Translations under genes and position numbers: made by a program
Origin: Nocardia crassostreae
GTDB taxonomy: Bacteria; Actinomycetota; Actinomycetes; Mycobacteriales; Mycobacteriaceae
Assembly (NCBI RefSeq): GCF_001613405.1
Contig: NZ_BDCH01000008.1
Span: forward strand, 1-64,000
Length of the DNA: 64,000 bases
Direction: 5' to 3'
Part shown: positions 1-11,095 of the stretch, piece after piece
Numbering within the stretch: position 1 is the first letter of the stretch
Layout of the letters: every line of letters begins with the position of its first letter
Notes under the pieces: generated by a model
Told to the model about the DNA's origin: nothing
Databases searched by the model: none
What the model saw: only the letters and a program-made list of their open reading frames with translations

Positions 1-509
1 ACGGCCAGCAGCAGGGCGGCTATGCCGACCAGGGCTACGGGCAGCAGCAGGGCTATGCGCAGCAGCCCGGGTACGACCAGGGCGGCTACGGCCAGCAGGG
101 CTACGGGCAGCAGGGTTACGACCAGTACCCGGATCAGGGCGGCTACGCCGACGATCAGGCCTACGGTCAGCAGCAGGCCTACGGTCAGCAGGGCGGGTAC
201 GCGGCCCCGGCGGGCGGCTCCGGCTACTCGGCCACGCTGCAGCTGGACGACAGCTCCGGCCGCACCTACCAGTTGCGCGAGGGCAGCAACATCATCGGCC
301 GCGGCCAGGACGCCCACTTCCGGTTGCCCGATACCGGGGTCTCGCGCCGTCATATCGAGGTCCGCTGGGACGGCCAGACGGCCATGCTCTCCGACCTCGG
401 TTCGACCAATGGAACGCTGGTCAACGGGTCGCCGGTACAGGACTGGCAGCTCGCCGACGGGGATGTCATCCGCGCCGGGCATTCCGAGATCCTGATCCGG
501 ATCGTCTGA
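1..509 (+). CDS. fhaA: FhaA, FHA-domain protein, 3-prime part only
   Basis: The reading frame is open from base 3 and ends at TGA 507-509, so the N-terminus lies outside the window. The first ~70 visible residues are a low-complexity linker of repeated GYGQQ/GGY units. They are followed by a complete C-terminal FHA domain with the phosphothreonine-binding signatures GRGQD, SRRH and STNGT. FhaA binds phosphorylated partners of PknA/PknB; in mycobacteria it binds the pseudokinase domain of MviN, whose gene is also in this window. The position just upstream of fhaB-pstP-rodA-pbpA-pknA-pknB is the standard one. The identification is firm; the full length is unknown. Confidence 0.9.
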   Translation, partial: GQQQGGYADQGYGQQQGYAQQPGYDQGGYGQQGYGQQGYDQYPDQGGYADDQAYGQQQAYGQQGGYAAPAGGSGYSATLQLDDSSGRTYQLREGSNIIGRGQDAHFRLPDTGVSRRHIEVRWDGQTAMLSDLGSTNGTLVNGSPVQDWQLADGDVIRAGHSEILIRIV

Positions 510-704
510 TCCCGTAAGCTCGCGGTGCAGGTCACGATATGGCACGAGATTCCTCGGTCGTATCGTGATCGCAACCGGTCGACGGCCCTATGATGCTGCC
601 AACACTCGCGGCGGCAGGCCGAAGCGCACCGGTTGGGGGTCACGGAGCTTTTTCCGTAACGACTGCCCGTACCTACGACACGGTCGAACAGGAGGTGGAG
701 CACC

Positions 705-1172
705 GTGCAGGGACTGATCCTGCAATTGACCCGCGCGGGGTTCCTGCTGTTGCTCTGGCTGTTCGTCTGGGCGGTGCTGCGAACCTTGCGCAGCGATATC
801 TACGCGGCCTCCGGCATCCGGGTCGCACCGCGCGCCGCAGGCGGTTCCGCGGTGCTCCCGTCCTTGCGCCGGGGCCAGAAGGGCGCCAAATATCTCGTGG
901 TGACTCAGGGTTCACTCGCAGGCACCCGCATCTCACTCGGCTCACAGCCGGTGCTGATCGGGCGCGCGGACGACTCCACACTGGTCCTCACCGACGACTA
1001 CGCCTCCACCCGCCATGCGCGCCTGTCGCCGCGCGGGGAGGACTGGTACGTCGAGGATCTCGGTTCCACCAATGGGACCTACCTCGACCGGTCGAAGGTC
1101 ACCACCCCGGTCCGAGTTCCGCTCGGCACCCCCGTCCGTGTCGGTAAGACAGTGATCGAGCTGCGATCGTGA
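705..1172 (+). CDS. fhaB: FhaB (FipA-like), membrane-anchored FHA protein
   Basis: A 155-aa protein starts at GTG 705, eight bases after a strong AGGAGGTGG ribosome binding site (690-697). An N-terminal hydrophobic segment (about residues 6-27) anchors it in the membrane. A cytoplasmic FHA domain (about 75-150) shows the expected GR (86-87), S101..H104 and STNG (121-124) phosphothreonine-pocket residues. Mycobacterial FhaB/FipA links PknA/PknB signalling to the divisome. Its TGA overlaps the GTG of pstP by 4 bp (GTGA), so translation is probably coupled. The 195-bp gap separating it from fhaA may contain a second promoter. Confidence 0.93.
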   Translation: MQGLILQLTRAGFLLLLWLFVWAVLRTLRSDIYAASGIRVAPRAAGGSAVLPSLRRGQKGAKYLVVTQGSLAGTRISLGSQPVLIGRADDSTLVLTDDYASTRHARLSPRGEDWYVEDLGSTNGTYLDRSKVTTPVRVPLGTPVRVGKTVIELRS

Positions 1173-2674
1173 CACTTGTTCTCCGCTACGCAGCGCGTAG
1201 CGACCGCGGTCTCGTCCGAGCCAACAACGAGGACTCCGTCTATGCGGGAGCGCGGCTGCTCGCGCTCGCGGACGGCATGGGCGGTCACGCCGCCGGTGAA
1301 GTCGCCTCCCAGCTGATGATCGCGGCGCTGGCGCATCTCGACGACGACGAACCCGGCCCGGATCTGCTGGGCAAGCTGGATCGCGCTGTCCGCGAGGGCA
1401 ATGCGTCCATTGCCGATCAGGTCGAGGAGGAGCCGGAACTCGACGGTATGGGCACCACGCTCACCGCCATCTTGTTCGCGGGTTCCAAACTCGGCCTCGC
1501 CCATATCGGCGACTCCCGCGCCTACATGCTGCGCGGCGGCGAGCTCTCCCAGATCACCCGCGACGACACCTTCGTGCAGTCGCTGGTCGACGAGGGCCGC
1601 ATCACGCCCGAGCAGGCGCACACCCATCCGCAGCGCTCGCTCATCATGCGGGCGCTCACCGGCAACGAGATCGAGCCCACCCTGGTGGTGCGCGAGGCGC
1701 GCGCCGGGGATCGGTATCTGCTGTGCTCGGACGGCCTGTCCGATGTGGTGAGCGATGAGACCATCGCAAACACCCTGCGCGAGGGCAGCACCGACGAGGC
1801 CGCCGACCGGCTCATCGAATTGGCTTTGCGCAGTGGCGGTCCCGACAATGTGACGGTCGTGGTCGCCGATGTCATCGATCTGGATTACGGCCAGTCCCAT
1901 CCGATCGTGGCGGGCGCGGCCTCCGGCGAGGACGACGACACACCGCCGCCGAATACCGCCGCCGGGCGCGCCGCCGCCATGAGACCGCCGCGCGCCGCAC
2001 CGCGCCGCGCGGTCAGCACGCCCGAGCCGGAACCGCCGAAGAAGAGCCACAAACTGCGCTGGCTGGTCCTGTCGCTAGCGCTGCTGGTGGCCGTGGGCGC
2101 CGGACTTACCGTGGGCTACAACATGATTCGCGGCAACTACTACGTGGGCGCCGACAACGGCCGGGTGGTGGTGCTGCGCGGGCTACCGGGCTCGGTGCTC
2201 GGCTACTCCATTCGCGATGTCGATCAGGTCGGCTGCGTCACCCGCACCGGCGACCTCCACCTGTCCGCCCCGGGCGCCGGTTTCCCGGCGGGCTGCCGGG
2301 AACTGAAGCTCACCGATCTCAAGCCCACCGGCCGTGATTCGGTCGACAAGGGTCTGCCGCCGGGCTCCCGCGACGATGCCGTCAAGCAGATGCAGGCGCT
2401 GGCGCAGAGCGAACTGCTGCCGCCGTGCGAGAAGGCCGCCCAGGGCCAGCCCACCACCCCGGCCACCGATCCGGGCCAGACCCCTCCCGCCACCACACCG
2501 GTCGCGCCGACCACCACCACCGTGCCGGGCGTGCCGGGCGCCGGTGAGCAGACCGGCGAGGGCCGTCCGCTGGAACCGCGTTCCCCGGGCGTCAGCGAGC
2601 AGCCGACGCCGCCGGTCACCACCACCACGACCGTGCCGCAGACGCCGGTTCAGAACTGCAGGGTGACGGACTGA
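1169..2674 (+). CDS. pstP: PstP, membrane PP2C-family Ser/Thr phosphatase
   Basis: A 501-aa protein phosphatase that reverses PknA/PknB phosphorylation. The N-terminal ~240 residues are a PP2C domain with the metal-binding motifs ADGMGGH, GDSRAY, DGLSD and GPDNVT. A juxtamembrane linker precedes one transmembrane helix (about 293-316). The extracellular part is ~185 residues and ends in a Pro/Thr-rich tail, as in the mycobacterial protein. It starts at GTG 1169 overlapping fhaB by 4 bp, and its TGA shares one base with the ATG of rodA. Gene order and domain order both support orthology to Rv0018c. Confidence 0.96.
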   Translation: MTLVLRYAARSDRGLVRANNEDSVYAGARLLALADGMGGHAAGEVASQLMIAALAHLDDDEPGPDLLGKLDRAVREGNASIADQVEEEPELDGMGTTLTAILFAGSKLGLAHIGDSRAYMLRGGELSQITRDDTFVQSLVDEGRITPEQAHTHPQRSLIMRALTGNEIEPTLVVREARAGDRYLLCSDGLSDVVSDETIANTLREGSTDEAADRLIELALRSGGPDNVTVVVADVIDLDYGQSHPIVAGAASGEDDDTPPPNTAAGRAAAMRPPRAAPRRAVSTPEPEPPKKSHKLRWLVLSLALLVAVGAGLTVGYNMIRGNYYVGADNGRVVVLRGLPGSVLGYSIRDVDQVGCVTRTGDLHLSAPGAGFPAGCRELKLTDLKPTGRDSVDKGLPPGSRDDAVKQMQALAQSELLPPCEKAAQGQPTTPATDPGQTPPATTPVAPTTTTVPGVPGAGEQTGEGRPLEPRSPGVSEQPTPPVTTTTTVPQTPVQNCRVTD

Positions 2675-4149
2675 TGTCCGCGCCGGCACAACCGTCCGCT
2701 GGGGCCTTTCCCAGTCCGCCGGGCGGATTCGCACCCGCGCCGCCGCCGTCCACCCGGCGCAATGCGGAACTGCTGCTGCTCGCCCTGGCGGCGGTGGTCA
2801 CCACGGTGTCGCTGGTGCTGGTCGAGGCCAGTCAGGAACTGTCCATCACCTGGGACATCGCCAAACTGGGCGCGTCTTATCTGGCCCTGTTCGGGGTGGC
2901 GCACCTGGCGGTGCGGCGCTTCGCCGCCTTCGCGGACCCGCTGCTACTACCGATCGTGGCGCTGCTCAACGGGCTCGGGCTGGTCCTGATCCATCGGCTC
3001 GACCTGTCCGAGAAACAGGATGCCGCGTTCTCCTCGACGCCCATCCCCTCCCCCGACGCCAATCAGCAGGTGCTGTGGACGGGGCTGGGGATGGTGGTCT
3101 TCATGGCGCTGCTCATCGTGCTGCGCGATTACCGCACGCTGGCGCGCTATGCCTACACCCTGGGTCTGATCGGGCTCATCGCGCTGGCCATACCGGCCGT
3201 GCTGCCGGACCGGTTCTCCATGGTGAACGGCGCGAAGATCTGGATTCGCCTGCCGGGCTTCAGCATGCAGCCCGGTGAGTTCGCCAAGATCCTGCTCATC
3301 ATCTTCTTCGCGGGCGTGCTGGTCGCCAAGCGGGACCTGTTCACCGCGGCGGGCAAGCACGTGTTCGGCATGGAGCTGCCGCGCGCCCGCGATCTGGGCC
3401 CGATCCTGGTGGTCTGGGTGGTGTGCCTCGGCGTGCTGGTGCTCGAGAAGGATCTCGGCACCTCGCTGCTCATCTTCTGCACCGTGCTGGTGATGCTCTA
3501 CATCGCCACCGAGCGGGTGGGCTGGGTGATCATCGGCCTCGGACTGCTGGCGCTGGGATTCGTATTCGCCTACAACGCCTTCGGGCATGTACAGGTGCGC
3601 GTCGAAACCTGGCTGCACCCCTTCGACGACTACAACAACACCGGCTACCAGATCTCGCAGTCGCTGTTCGGACTCGCCACCGGCGGTCTGGCCGGTACCG
3701 GGCTTGGCAGCGGGCGGCCCTCGCAGGTGCCCTTCGCCAAGACCGACTTCATCATCACCACCATCGGTGAGGAGCTGGGTCTCATCGGCCTGGCCGCCAT
3801 TCTGATGTTGTTCTGCGTCTTCGTCATTCGTGGCCTGCGCACGGCGCTGGCGGTGCGCGACAGCTTCGGCAAACTGCTGGCCGCGGGCCTGTCGTTCACC
3901 ATCGCCATCCAGTTGTTCGTGGTGGTCGGCGGTGTCACCAAACTGATTCCGCTGACCGGTCTCACCACGCCGTTCGTCTCCTACGGCGGTTCCTCGCTGC
4001 TGGCCAACTACGCACTGCTGGCACTGCTGATCAAGGTCTCCGACGCCGCCCGCGCACCCGCCCCGGTGCGCAAGCGGACGCCGGACCAGCCGATCGCGGA
4101 CGCGCCCACCGAACTGGTGAAGCGGCCGCCGAAGGGGGGCGTCGCGTGA
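2674..4149 (+). CDS. rodA: RodA, SEDS-family peptidoglycan polymerase
   Basis: A 491-aa polytopic membrane protein of the FtsW/RodA/SpoVE (SEDS) family, which polymerises lipid II glycan strands together with a class B PBP. It has a ~30-residue Pro-rich cytoplasmic N-terminus, many hydrophobic helices, the characteristic large extracellular loop, and the motif GLGSGRPSQVPFAKTDFI-like region near residues 345-362 followed by the TTIGEELGL element. It begins at ATG 2674, overlapping the pstP stop by one base, and its TGA overlaps pbpA's GTG by 4 bp. The immediate pairing with pbpA marks it as the elongation SEDS protein and not FtsW. Confidence 0.95.
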   Translation: MSAPAQPSAGAFPSPPGGFAPAPPPSTRRNAELLLLALAAVVTTVSLVLVEASQELSITWDIAKLGASYLALFGVAHLAVRRFAAFADPLLLPIVALLNGLGLVLIHRLDLSEKQDAAFSSTPIPSPDANQQVLWTGLGMVVFMALLIVLRDYRTLARYAYTLGLIGLIALAIPAVLPDRFSMVNGAKIWIRLPGFSMQPGEFAKILLIIFFAGVLVAKRDLFTAAGKHVFGMELPRARDLGPILVVWVVCLGVLVLEKDLGTSLLIFCTVLVMLYIATERVGWVIIGLGLLALGFVFAYNAFGHVQVRVETWLHPFDDYNNTGYQISQSLFGLATGGLAGTGLGSGRPSQVPFAKTDFIITTIGEELGLIGLAAILMLFCVFVIRGLRTALAVRDSFGKLLAAGLSFTIAIQLFVVVGGVTKLIPLTGLTTPFVSYGGSSLLANYALLALLIKVSDAARAPAPVRKRTPDQPIADAPTELVKRPPKGGVA

Positions 4150-5621
4150 ACACACCCCTGCGCCGGGTCGCCATGGCCGTCATGGTCATGATCGTCGCGC
4201 TGCTCGCCAATGCCACCTATGTGCAGGTCATCAAGGCCGACAGCCTGCGCAGCGATCCCCGCAATGTGCGCGTGCTGCTCGACGAGTACGCCCGCCAGCG
4301 CGGCCAGATCTCCGCCGAGGGCACCGTGCTGGCCAGTTCGGTCGCCACCGACGACCGCTACAAGTACCTGCGCACGTATCCGACCGATCCGCTGGCCTAT
4401 GCCCCGGCGACCGGTTTCTACTCCATGCAGTACGGCAGCATCGGGCTCGAGCACGCCGAGGATTCGGTGCTCAACGGCTCGGACAATCAGCTGTTCGGGC
4501 GGCGGCTCATCGATATGGTCTCCGGCCGGGATCCACGTGGCGGCAATGTGATCACCACGCTCAACCCGGTCATGCAGAAGGTGGCCTACGAGCAGCTCTC
4601 CGCCAAGGGCTACACCGGTTCGGTGGTGGCCATCGAGCCGAGCACCGGCCGCATCCTGACCATGGTGTCCACGCCGTCCTACGACCCGAACCTGCTGTCC
4701 ACCCACGACGGCACGGCGGCGGGCGAGGCCTGGAAGACGCTGCAGACCGATCCGCGCCAGCCCATGCTGAATCGCGCGGTGTCGCAGACCTATCCGCCGG
4801 GCTCCACCTTCAAGGTGATCACCACCGCGGCGGCGCTGTCCAGCGGTATCGCCCAGCCCACGGATCAGTTCACCGCGGCGCCCCGAATCACCCTGCCGGA
4901 CACCACCACCACGCTGGAGAACTACAACGGCAGCCACTGTGGTCCCGGCGACGGCGCGACCGTCTCGCTGACCGAGGCGTTCAAGTACTCGTGTAACACG
5001 GCTTTCGTGGACCTCGGTATCAAGGTGGGGGCCGCGAAGCTCAAGGACGAGGCGGCCGTCTTCGGCATCGGCACGCATCCCAACATTCCGATTCCGTGGG
5101 CGGACAGCACCGTCGGTACCATTCCGGATAATGCGGCGCTCGGCCAGAGCAGCATCGGTCAGCGCGATGTGGCGCTCACCCCGCTGGACAATGCGGTCAT
5201 CGCGGCCACCGTCGCCAATGGCGGCGTGCGGATGCAACCGCATCTGGTGGATCAGCTGCAGGCTCCCGACCTGTCCATCCTGGAGACCGTCAAACCCATG
5301 TCGGTCGGTCAGGCCATCAGCGCGCCGGTGGCCACCCAGCTGACCAATCTGATGATCGAATCGGAGAAGAACACGCAGGGAGGCTCACAGCCGCGTGGCT
5401 ACCAGATCGCTTCCAAGACCGGCACCGCCGAGCACGGCAGCGATCCTCGCAACACCCCGCCGCACGCCTGGTACATCGCCTTCGCGCCGGCACAGAACCC
5501 GACGATCGCCATTGCGGTGATCGTCGAGAACGGTGGCGACCGGGCTTTGGCCGCCACCGGCGGATCGGTCGCCGCGCCCATTGCGCGCGCGGTGCTCGAC
5601 GCCGGATTGCAGGGGGGCTGA
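4146..5621 (+). CDS. pbpA: PbpA, class B penicillin-binding protein (transpeptidase)
   Basis: A 491-aa D,D-transpeptidase that crosslinks peptidoglycan. An N-terminal signal anchor (residues 7-26) is followed by a dimerisation region and the transpeptidase domain. All three active-site motifs are present: S220-T-F-K223, S282-C-N284 and K424-T-G. Length and motif positions match mycobacterial PbpA (Rv0016c). It is translationally coupled to rodA by a GTGA overlap and lies 34 bp upstream of pknA. It is the likely partner of the neighbouring RodA. Confidence 0.96.
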   Translation: MNTPLRRVAMAVMVMIVALLANATYVQVIKADSLRSDPRNVRVLLDEYARQRGQISAEGTVLASSVATDDRYKYLRTYPTDPLAYAPATGFYSMQYGSIGLEHAEDSVLNGSDNQLFGRRLIDMVSGRDPRGGNVITTLNPVMQKVAYEQLSAKGYTGSVVAIEPSTGRILTMVSTPSYDPNLLSTHDGTAAGEAWKTLQTDPRQPMLNRAVSQTYPPGSTFKVITTAAALSSGIAQPTDQFTAAPRITLPDTTTTLENYNGSHCGPGDGATVSLTEAFKYSCNTAFVDLGIKVGAAKLKDEAAVFGIGTHPNIPIPWADSTVGTIPDNAALGQSSIGQRDVALTPLDNAVIAATVANGGVRMQPHLVDQLQAPDLSILETVKPMSVGQAISAPVATQLTNLMIESEKNTQGGSQPRGYQIASKTGTAEHGSDPRNTPPHAWYIAFAPAQNPTIAIAVIVENGGDRALAATGGSVAAPIARAVLDAGLQGG

Positions 5622-5655
5622 ACGATATGAACGTGCAAGGTAGACAGGGTCTCGA

Positions 5656-7239
5656 ATGCTGAACAACGGTGCGATTATCGCGGACCGGTACCGGCTGCAG
5701 CGCTTGATCGCCACCGGTGGAATGGGCCAGGTCTGGGAAGCGCTCGACACCCGGCTGGATCGCCGGGTCGCGGTGAAGGTGCTCAAGGCGGAATTCTCCG
5801 CCGATCCCACCTTCCGGCATCGGTTCCGCACCGAGGCGCGGACCACCGCGCAGCTCAATCACCCCGGCATTGCCGGAATCTACGACTACGGCGAGACCCT
5901 GGACCCCTCCGGCGGCGAAACCGCCTATCTGGTCATGGAACTCGTCCAGGGCGAACCGCTGAACGCGGTGCTCAACCGGATGGGGCGGCTCTCGGTCGCC
6001 CAGGGGCTGGACGTGCTGGAGCAGACCGGCCGCGCGCTGCAGGTCGCGCACGCGGCGGGCGTGGTGCACCGGGATGTGAAGCCGGGCAATATCCTCGTCA
6101 CACCGACCGGTCTGGTGAAGATCACCGACTTCGGCATCGCCAAGGCCGTGGACGCCTCGCCGGTCACCAAGACCGGCATGGTCATGGGCACCGCGCAGTA
6201 CATCGCGCCCGAACAGGCCACCGGTGAGGAAGCCACCTCGGCGTCGGATGTGTACTCCCTCGGCGTGGTCGGTTACGAGGCGCTCGCCGGGCAGCGGCCG
6301 TTCACCGGCGACGGCGCGCTCACCGTCGCCATGAAGCATGTGCGCGACGCGCCGCCGCCGCTGCCCGCGGATCTGCCGCCGAACGTGCGCGAGCTCATCG
6401 AGATCACCATGGCCAAGGATCCGCAGCTGCGGTACACCAGCGGCGGCGAATTCGCCGATGCGGTGGACGCCGTGCGCTCCGGCCGCCGCCCGCCCGCCAC
6501 CGGCGGCATTCCGACCGGTATTGCCACCGGCGCCACCCGCATCCTGCCGCCCGGGCCGACCATGGTGATTCCGGGCGCCAACAATGCCGACCAGGCCACC
6601 ACGCGCTATCCCACGCCGCCGCAGCCCATGCGGCAGCCGCCGCCCCCGCCGCCCACCGGAGCGACGGTCATGATGTCGGGTCCGCGCACGCCCGTGGGCG
6701 GCCCGCCCGCACCCGCCAAGATCGGCGGGGACTCCGGCGGCGGCCGGTTCACCAATAGCCAGAAGGCGCTGGCCGGACTCGGTATCGGCGCCCTGATCCT
6801 CGGCGCCGCAGCCGCTTTCGTGCTGCTCAGCGGCGATCCGCCGGAATCGACGCCGACCACCAAGACCAGCGTCGTCGTCGCGCCGCCGCAGGTGCCGCCG
6901 AGCACCACCACGACCACGGTGCCGCCCACCACAAAGCAGCAGCCGCCGCCGGTGCAACCCACCTACGAGCCGCCGACGACGACCGAGGCGCCGCCGACCA
7001 CGACACCTCCGCCGGTGACCACCACGGTGCCGCCGACCACCAAACCGGAGAAGACCACGACCGCCCCGCCGACGACGACGGTGGACAAAACCACCGTGCC
7101 GCCGACGACGACCACCGGTCGCTTCCCCGGGATCACCATTCCCTCGCTAACCTTTCCTGGGGGAATCGGAAACGGTGGCCGCGAACCCGCATCATCGCCG
7201 GACTACATCGCTCCCTCCAGCCCTCGAGGACTGCCATGA
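5656..7239 (+). CDS. pknA: PknA, transmembrane Ser/Thr protein kinase
   Basis: A 527-aa eukaryotic-like kinase. The catalytic domain (about 12-275) has the P-loop, Lys41 (VAVK), the HRD loop at 138-140, DFG at 158-160 and activation-loop threonines 171 and 173. A Pro-rich juxtamembrane stretch leads to one transmembrane helix (about 368-392). The extracellular part is an unusually long Thr/Pro-rich tail of ~130 residues (many TTT/PPTT repeats) with no PASTA domain. The mycobacterial orthologue is about 100 residues shorter. ATG 5656 was chosen because the upstream ATG at 5628 is out of frame and terminates at once. Its stop overlaps the pknB start by 4 bp. Confidence 0.95.
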   Translation: MLNNGAIIADRYRLQRLIATGGMGQVWEALDTRLDRRVAVKVLKAEFSADPTFRHRFRTEARTTAQLNHPGIAGIYDYGETLDPSGGETAYLVMELVQGEPLNAVLNRMGRLSVAQGLDVLEQTGRALQVAHAAGVVHRDVKPGNILVTPTGLVKITDFGIAKAVDASPVTKTGMVMGTAQYIAPEQATGEEATSASDVYSLGVVGYEALAGQRPFTGDGALTVAMKHVRDAPPPLPADLPPNVRELIEITMAKDPQLRYTSGGEFADAVDAVRSGRRPPATGGIPTGIATGATRILPPGPTMVIPGANNADQATTRYPTPPQPMRQPPPPPPTGATVMMSGPRTPVGGPPAPAKIGGDSGGGRFTNSQKALAGLGIGALILGAAAAFVLLSGDPPESTPTTKTSVVVAPPQVPPSTTTTTVPPTTKQQPPPVQPTYEPPTTTEAPPTTTPPPVTTTVPPTTKPEKTTTAPPTTTVDKTTVPPTTTTGRFPGITIPSLTFPGGIGNGGREPASSPDYIAPSSPRGLP

Positions 7240-9143
7240 CGACCCCGAAGAACCTCTCGTCTCGCTACGAGCTGGGCGAGATCATCGGGTTCGGCGGCAT
7301 GTCCGAAGTGCACAAGGCGCGCGATCTGCGGCTCGGCCGCGATGTGGCGATCAAGGTGCTGCGCGCGGATCTCGCCCGTGACCCCACGTTCTATCTGCGC
7401 TTCAAACGCGAAGCCCAGAATGCGGCCGCGCTGAACCATCCGGCCATCGTGGCGGTCTACGACACCGGCGAGGCCGAGATCGACGGCGGGCCGCTGCCCT
7501 ACATCGTGATGGAGTACGTCGACGGCGACACCCTGCGCGATATCGTGCGCGGCAAGGGCCCGCTGCCGCCCCTGCGCGCCATGGAGATCATTGCCGATGT
7601 GTGTGCGGCACTGGACTTCTCGCATCGCAACGGCATCGTGCACCGGGATATGAAGCCCGCCAACATCATGATCAACCGCGCGGGCGCGGTGAAGGTGATG
7701 GACTTCGGCATCGCGCGCGCCATCGCCGACAGCTCCAATCCCATGACGCAGACGGCGGCCGTCATCGGCACCGCCCAGTACCTGTCGCCCGAGCAGGCCC
7801 GCGGCGAGCAGGTGGACGCGCGCTCGGATGTGTACTCGGTGGGCTGCGTGCTCTACGAGATCCTCACCGGCGAACCGCCTTTCACCGGTGATTCGCCGGT
7901 CGCGGTGGCCTATCAGCACGTGCGGGAGAATCCGCGGCTGCCCTCGCACGTGCATCCGGGCGTCCCGCGCGAGCTCGACTCGGTCATTCTCAAGGCGATG
8001 AGCAAGAACCCGGCCAACCGGTACCAGACCGCGGCCGAGATGCGCGCCGATCTAATCCGGGTGCTGGGCGGGCAGAAGCCCACCGCGCCCATGGTCATGA
8101 CCGAGGAGGAGAGCAGCAGCTTCCTCGACGACGAACTGCCGCCGCCGCGCACCTACCGCACCATCGAGCGCCGTGACGACACCACCGAACAGGAGATCGT
8201 CGAACCGGGTTCCGGCTCCCGGCGCACCGCGCTGGTCGCGGGCCTCGGCGCGGTCGCGGTCATTCTGATCGGCGCGCTGCTCTGGATGCTGGTCGGTCCC
8301 GGCTCGCGCCCGGATCAGATCGCGGTGCCGGATCTGGCCAATAAGAACGCGCAACTGGCGCAACGGGATCTGGAGAAGCTCGGCTTCAGCGTGGCCGTGC
8401 AGGACAAGGCCGACTCCAAGATCGCGCAGGGCAATGTCATCGCCACCCAGCCGCTCGGCGGCTCGCGCGTGGACAAGGGCTCCACCATCACCCTGCAGGT
8501 GTCCACCGGCCCGGCGCAGGTCTCGGTGCCGCGGCTGGCCGGGCTGACCCAGCAGCAGGCCGAGCAGTCGCTCAAGGCGCAAGGGCTGCAACTCAATCCG
8601 GATGTCAAGCGGGAACCGTCCAGCGCCGAGGAGAAGGACAAGGTCACCAACCAGGTGCCCGGCGAGGCGCAGAAGATCGATGCGGGCGGGCAGGTCACCA
8701 TCACCCTCGGATCCGGACCGGAGAAGGTGCGCGTCCCGGATGTGGTGGGCCAATCCATCGATGTGGCCAAGCCGAACCTGGCCGACAGCGCGGGCTTCAA
8801 GGTCGTCATCGAGGAGGTGCCGAACTCCCAGCCCAAGGGCACGGTGGTCGACACTGATCCGGCCGCGGGCACCACGGCGGACAAGGGCTCCACGGTGACC
8901 GTGCAGGTCTCCACCGGCGATCAGATCTCCATGCCGGACCTGCGCGGGCTGACCCCGGCGCAGGCGGCGGATCTGCTCCGTCAGCGCGGCTGGGCCGGGC
9001 AGATCACCCAGACCACACAGAGCACGCTGAACACCGGTGAGGTCGGGCGCATCATCGCCCAGCAGCCGAGCGCGGGCTCCTCGCTGGGCAAGACACAGAC
9101 GGTGACGATCACGACCGGCGTGCTGTCGCTCGGTCCGCCGTGA
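7236..9143 (+). CDS. pknB: PknB, PASTA-domain receptor Ser/Thr kinase
   Basis: A 635-aa essential kinase that senses muropeptides or lipid II and phosphorylates cell-wall regulators. Residue numbering matches M. tuberculosis PknB: Lys40, catalytic Asp138, DFG Asp156, and activation-loop Thr171 and Thr173. One transmembrane helix lies at about 331-352. It is followed by four PASTA repeats (each beginning like VPDLxxxxxxxAxxxL) to the C-terminus. It is the last gene of the fhaB-to-pknB operon. Known substrates in mycobacteria include CwlM, MviN and CrgA, all encoded in this window. Confidence 0.97.
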   Translation: MTTPKNLSSRYELGEIIGFGGMSEVHKARDLRLGRDVAIKVLRADLARDPTFYLRFKREAQNAAALNHPAIVAVYDTGEAEIDGGPLPYIVMEYVDGDTLRDIVRGKGPLPPLRAMEIIADVCAALDFSHRNGIVHRDMKPANIMINRAGAVKVMDFGIARAIADSSNPMTQTAAVIGTAQYLSPEQARGEQVDARSDVYSVGCVLYEILTGEPPFTGDSPVAVAYQHVRENPRLPSHVHPGVPRELDSVILKAMSKNPANRYQTAAEMRADLIRVLGGQKPTAPMVMTEEESSSFLDDELPPPRTYRTIERRDDTTEQEIVEPGSGSRRTALVAGLGAVAVILIGALLWMLVGPGSRPDQIAVPDLANKNAQLAQRDLEKLGFSVAVQDKADSKIAQGNVIATQPLGGSRVDKGSTITLQVSTGPAQVSVPRLAGLTQQQAEQSLKAQGLQLNPDVKREPSSAEEKDKVTNQVPGEAQKIDAGGQVTITLGSGPEKVRVPDVVGQSIDVAKPNLADSAGFKVVIEEVPNSQPKGTVVDTDPAAGTTADKGSTVTVQVSTGDQISMPDLRGLTPAQAADLLRQRGWAGQITQTTQSTLNTGEVGRIIAQQPSAGSSLGKTQTVTITTGVLSLGPP

Positions 9144-9147
9144 GATG

Positions 9148-9180
9148 TGGGGGTGTGGGGGCTAGGCCCCCACACCCCCA
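9148..9180. terminator. Bidirectional hairpin terminator between convergent pknB and deaminase gene
   Basis: A perfect 15-bp inverted repeat (TGGGGGTGTGGGGGC at 9148-9162, complement at 9166-9180) encloses a 3-base loop. It lies exactly between two convergent stop codons, so it can serve both strands. There is no U-tract, which is usual for high-GC actinobacteria. The arm GGGTGTGGGGGC recurs in the hairpin at 62670-62707. Confidence 0.8.
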
Positions 9181-9183
9181 TAC

Positions 9184-9648
9184 CTACAGCCGCAGATGCC
9201 GGTTCATCGACATGGCTTCATCCGCGAGGTCGGGCAATTCGACCACTTCGACCCCGTGTTCGCGCAACCGCTCCACGCCCACGCAGTTGTCCACGAATGT
9301 GCCGGGCTCGCGCCAGGCGATAACCACGCGCCGGATTCCGGCCGCCAGAATGCGATCCGTGCACGGCGCGCGATCCTTGCTCCCTCGCACCGAACAGGGT
9401 TCCAGGGTGCTGTAGATGGTCGCGTACGGCAGGCGCGGATCATCGGATTCCAGCTTGTTCAGCGCGGATTCCTCGGCGTGGACCTTGTCGTCGGTCTCCC
9501 GGGACCAGCCGTGGGTGATCTCCACGCCGTCCGCGCCCACGATGACCGCGCCCACCGCGAAGGCGGTCGTACTACGCGGGCACAGTCGCGCCAGGCCGAT
9601 GGCGTGCCGCATCCAGCCGCGATCCAGCCGGGCCTCATCCGACGACAT
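9184..9648 (-). CDS. RibD-like zinc-dependent (pyrimidine) deaminase
   Basis: A 154-aa member of the cytidine/deoxycytidylate deaminase superfamily. The zinc and proton-shuttle motif HAE is at 57-59, and the PC...C zinc ligands are Cys85 and Cys96 (PCSVRGSKDRAPC), the spacing typical of the deaminase half of RibD. It overlaps the end of the upstream reductase gene by 14 bp. Together the pair resembles a RibD split into two polypeptides, downstream of trpG. True substrates are unknown; deamination of a riboflavin-type pyrimidine intermediate is only an analogy. Confidence 0.8.
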   Translation of the reverse strand: MSSDEARLDRGWMRHAIGLARLCPRSTTAFAVGAVIVGADGVEITHGWSRETDDKVHAEESALNKLESDDPRLPYATIYSTLEPCSVRGSKDRAPCTDRILAAGIRRVVIAWREPGTFVDNCVGVERLREHGVEVVELPDLADEAMSMNRHLRL

Positions 9649-10329
9649 TCGACTCCTCCTTCGGCAGATACGTCAGCAGCGCCATATCGCCGACCCGGCC
9701 GACGTCGGCCAGCCGCATGCGGTGTCGCGCGCCGCCGGGAAAATCTGCGGGCCCGAGAAAGCGGGGCGCGGCCGGATCGCCGACCGCGATCGGGGCGACG
9801 GCCATGCGGATCTCGTCGGCCAGACCGGCCGACAGGAACGCGGTGTGAATGGAGCCGCCGCCCTCCACCATGAGGCGCGCGATCTTGCGTATGGCGAGAT
9901 CGTCCAGGACCGCCTCGAAATCGATTGCCGCGCCCAGGGATACCACCTCGGCCTCGCCGAATATCCATTCGTCGAGCCGCGCCGCGCCGGAATCGGTGGT
10001 GTAGATCAGCCGTTCGCCGCCGAAATGCCAGAACCGCAGATCCGGGTCGAGATCGCCACGCGCGGTGACGATCACCCGCAGCGGATACTCCGGCTGCCCG
10101 GCGGCAATGCGCCGCAGCCGCCGGTCCTCGTCATTGATCAGCAGCCGCGGATTGTCGCGCCGCAGCGTCTCCGCCCCGATGAGAATGGCGTCGGACTCCG
10201 CCCGCAATGCATCGACCCGATCGAAATCGGCGGCATTGGACAGCAGCAGCCGATCCGGCCCCGCATCGTCTATATAGCTGTCGATGCTCACCGCAACCGA
10301 CAGCAGCACATGCGGTCTAGTCAGGCCCT

Positions 10330-10333
<4 letters not shown>
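9635..10333 (-). CDS. RibD C-terminal-type pyrimidine reductase
   Basis: A 232-aa dihydrofolate-reductase-fold protein with the RibD_C signature: N-terminal RPHVLLSVAVSIDSYID, central DAILIGAETLRRDNPRL and the C-terminal LMVEGGGSIHTAFL motif that binds NADPH. GTG 10333 was chosen because it forms a 4-bp GTGA overlap with the trpG stop; an upstream in-frame start would lie inside trpG. It probably acts with the deaminase encoded immediately downstream. M. tuberculosis has no such gene at this locus, so this is an accessory insertion relative to that genome. Confidence 0.8.
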
Positions 10334-10968
<635 letters not shown>

Positions 10969-11095
10969 ATGTCGAGAGTAGTTGTCGCACCCGCGAACGT
11001 CGCACGCAATACCGCCGAACGGCTCCCCAAGTCGCCTTTCCCCAGGGTGCCCGGGATAACCTGTAACCAGACCACACGCCAAAAAAGAGGACGTC

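Noticed and set aside
22..495. A 157-aa Ser/Thr/Arg-rich frame over the fhaA 3-prime end
   Set aside because: Out of frame with the clear FHA domain; a composition artefact of the GYGQQ-coding repeats.
6840..7190. The DNA-level ACC/CCG-rich repeats at the end of pknA as a separate repeat element
   Set aside because: They simply encode the Thr/Pro-rich extracellular tail and have no fixed repeat unit.
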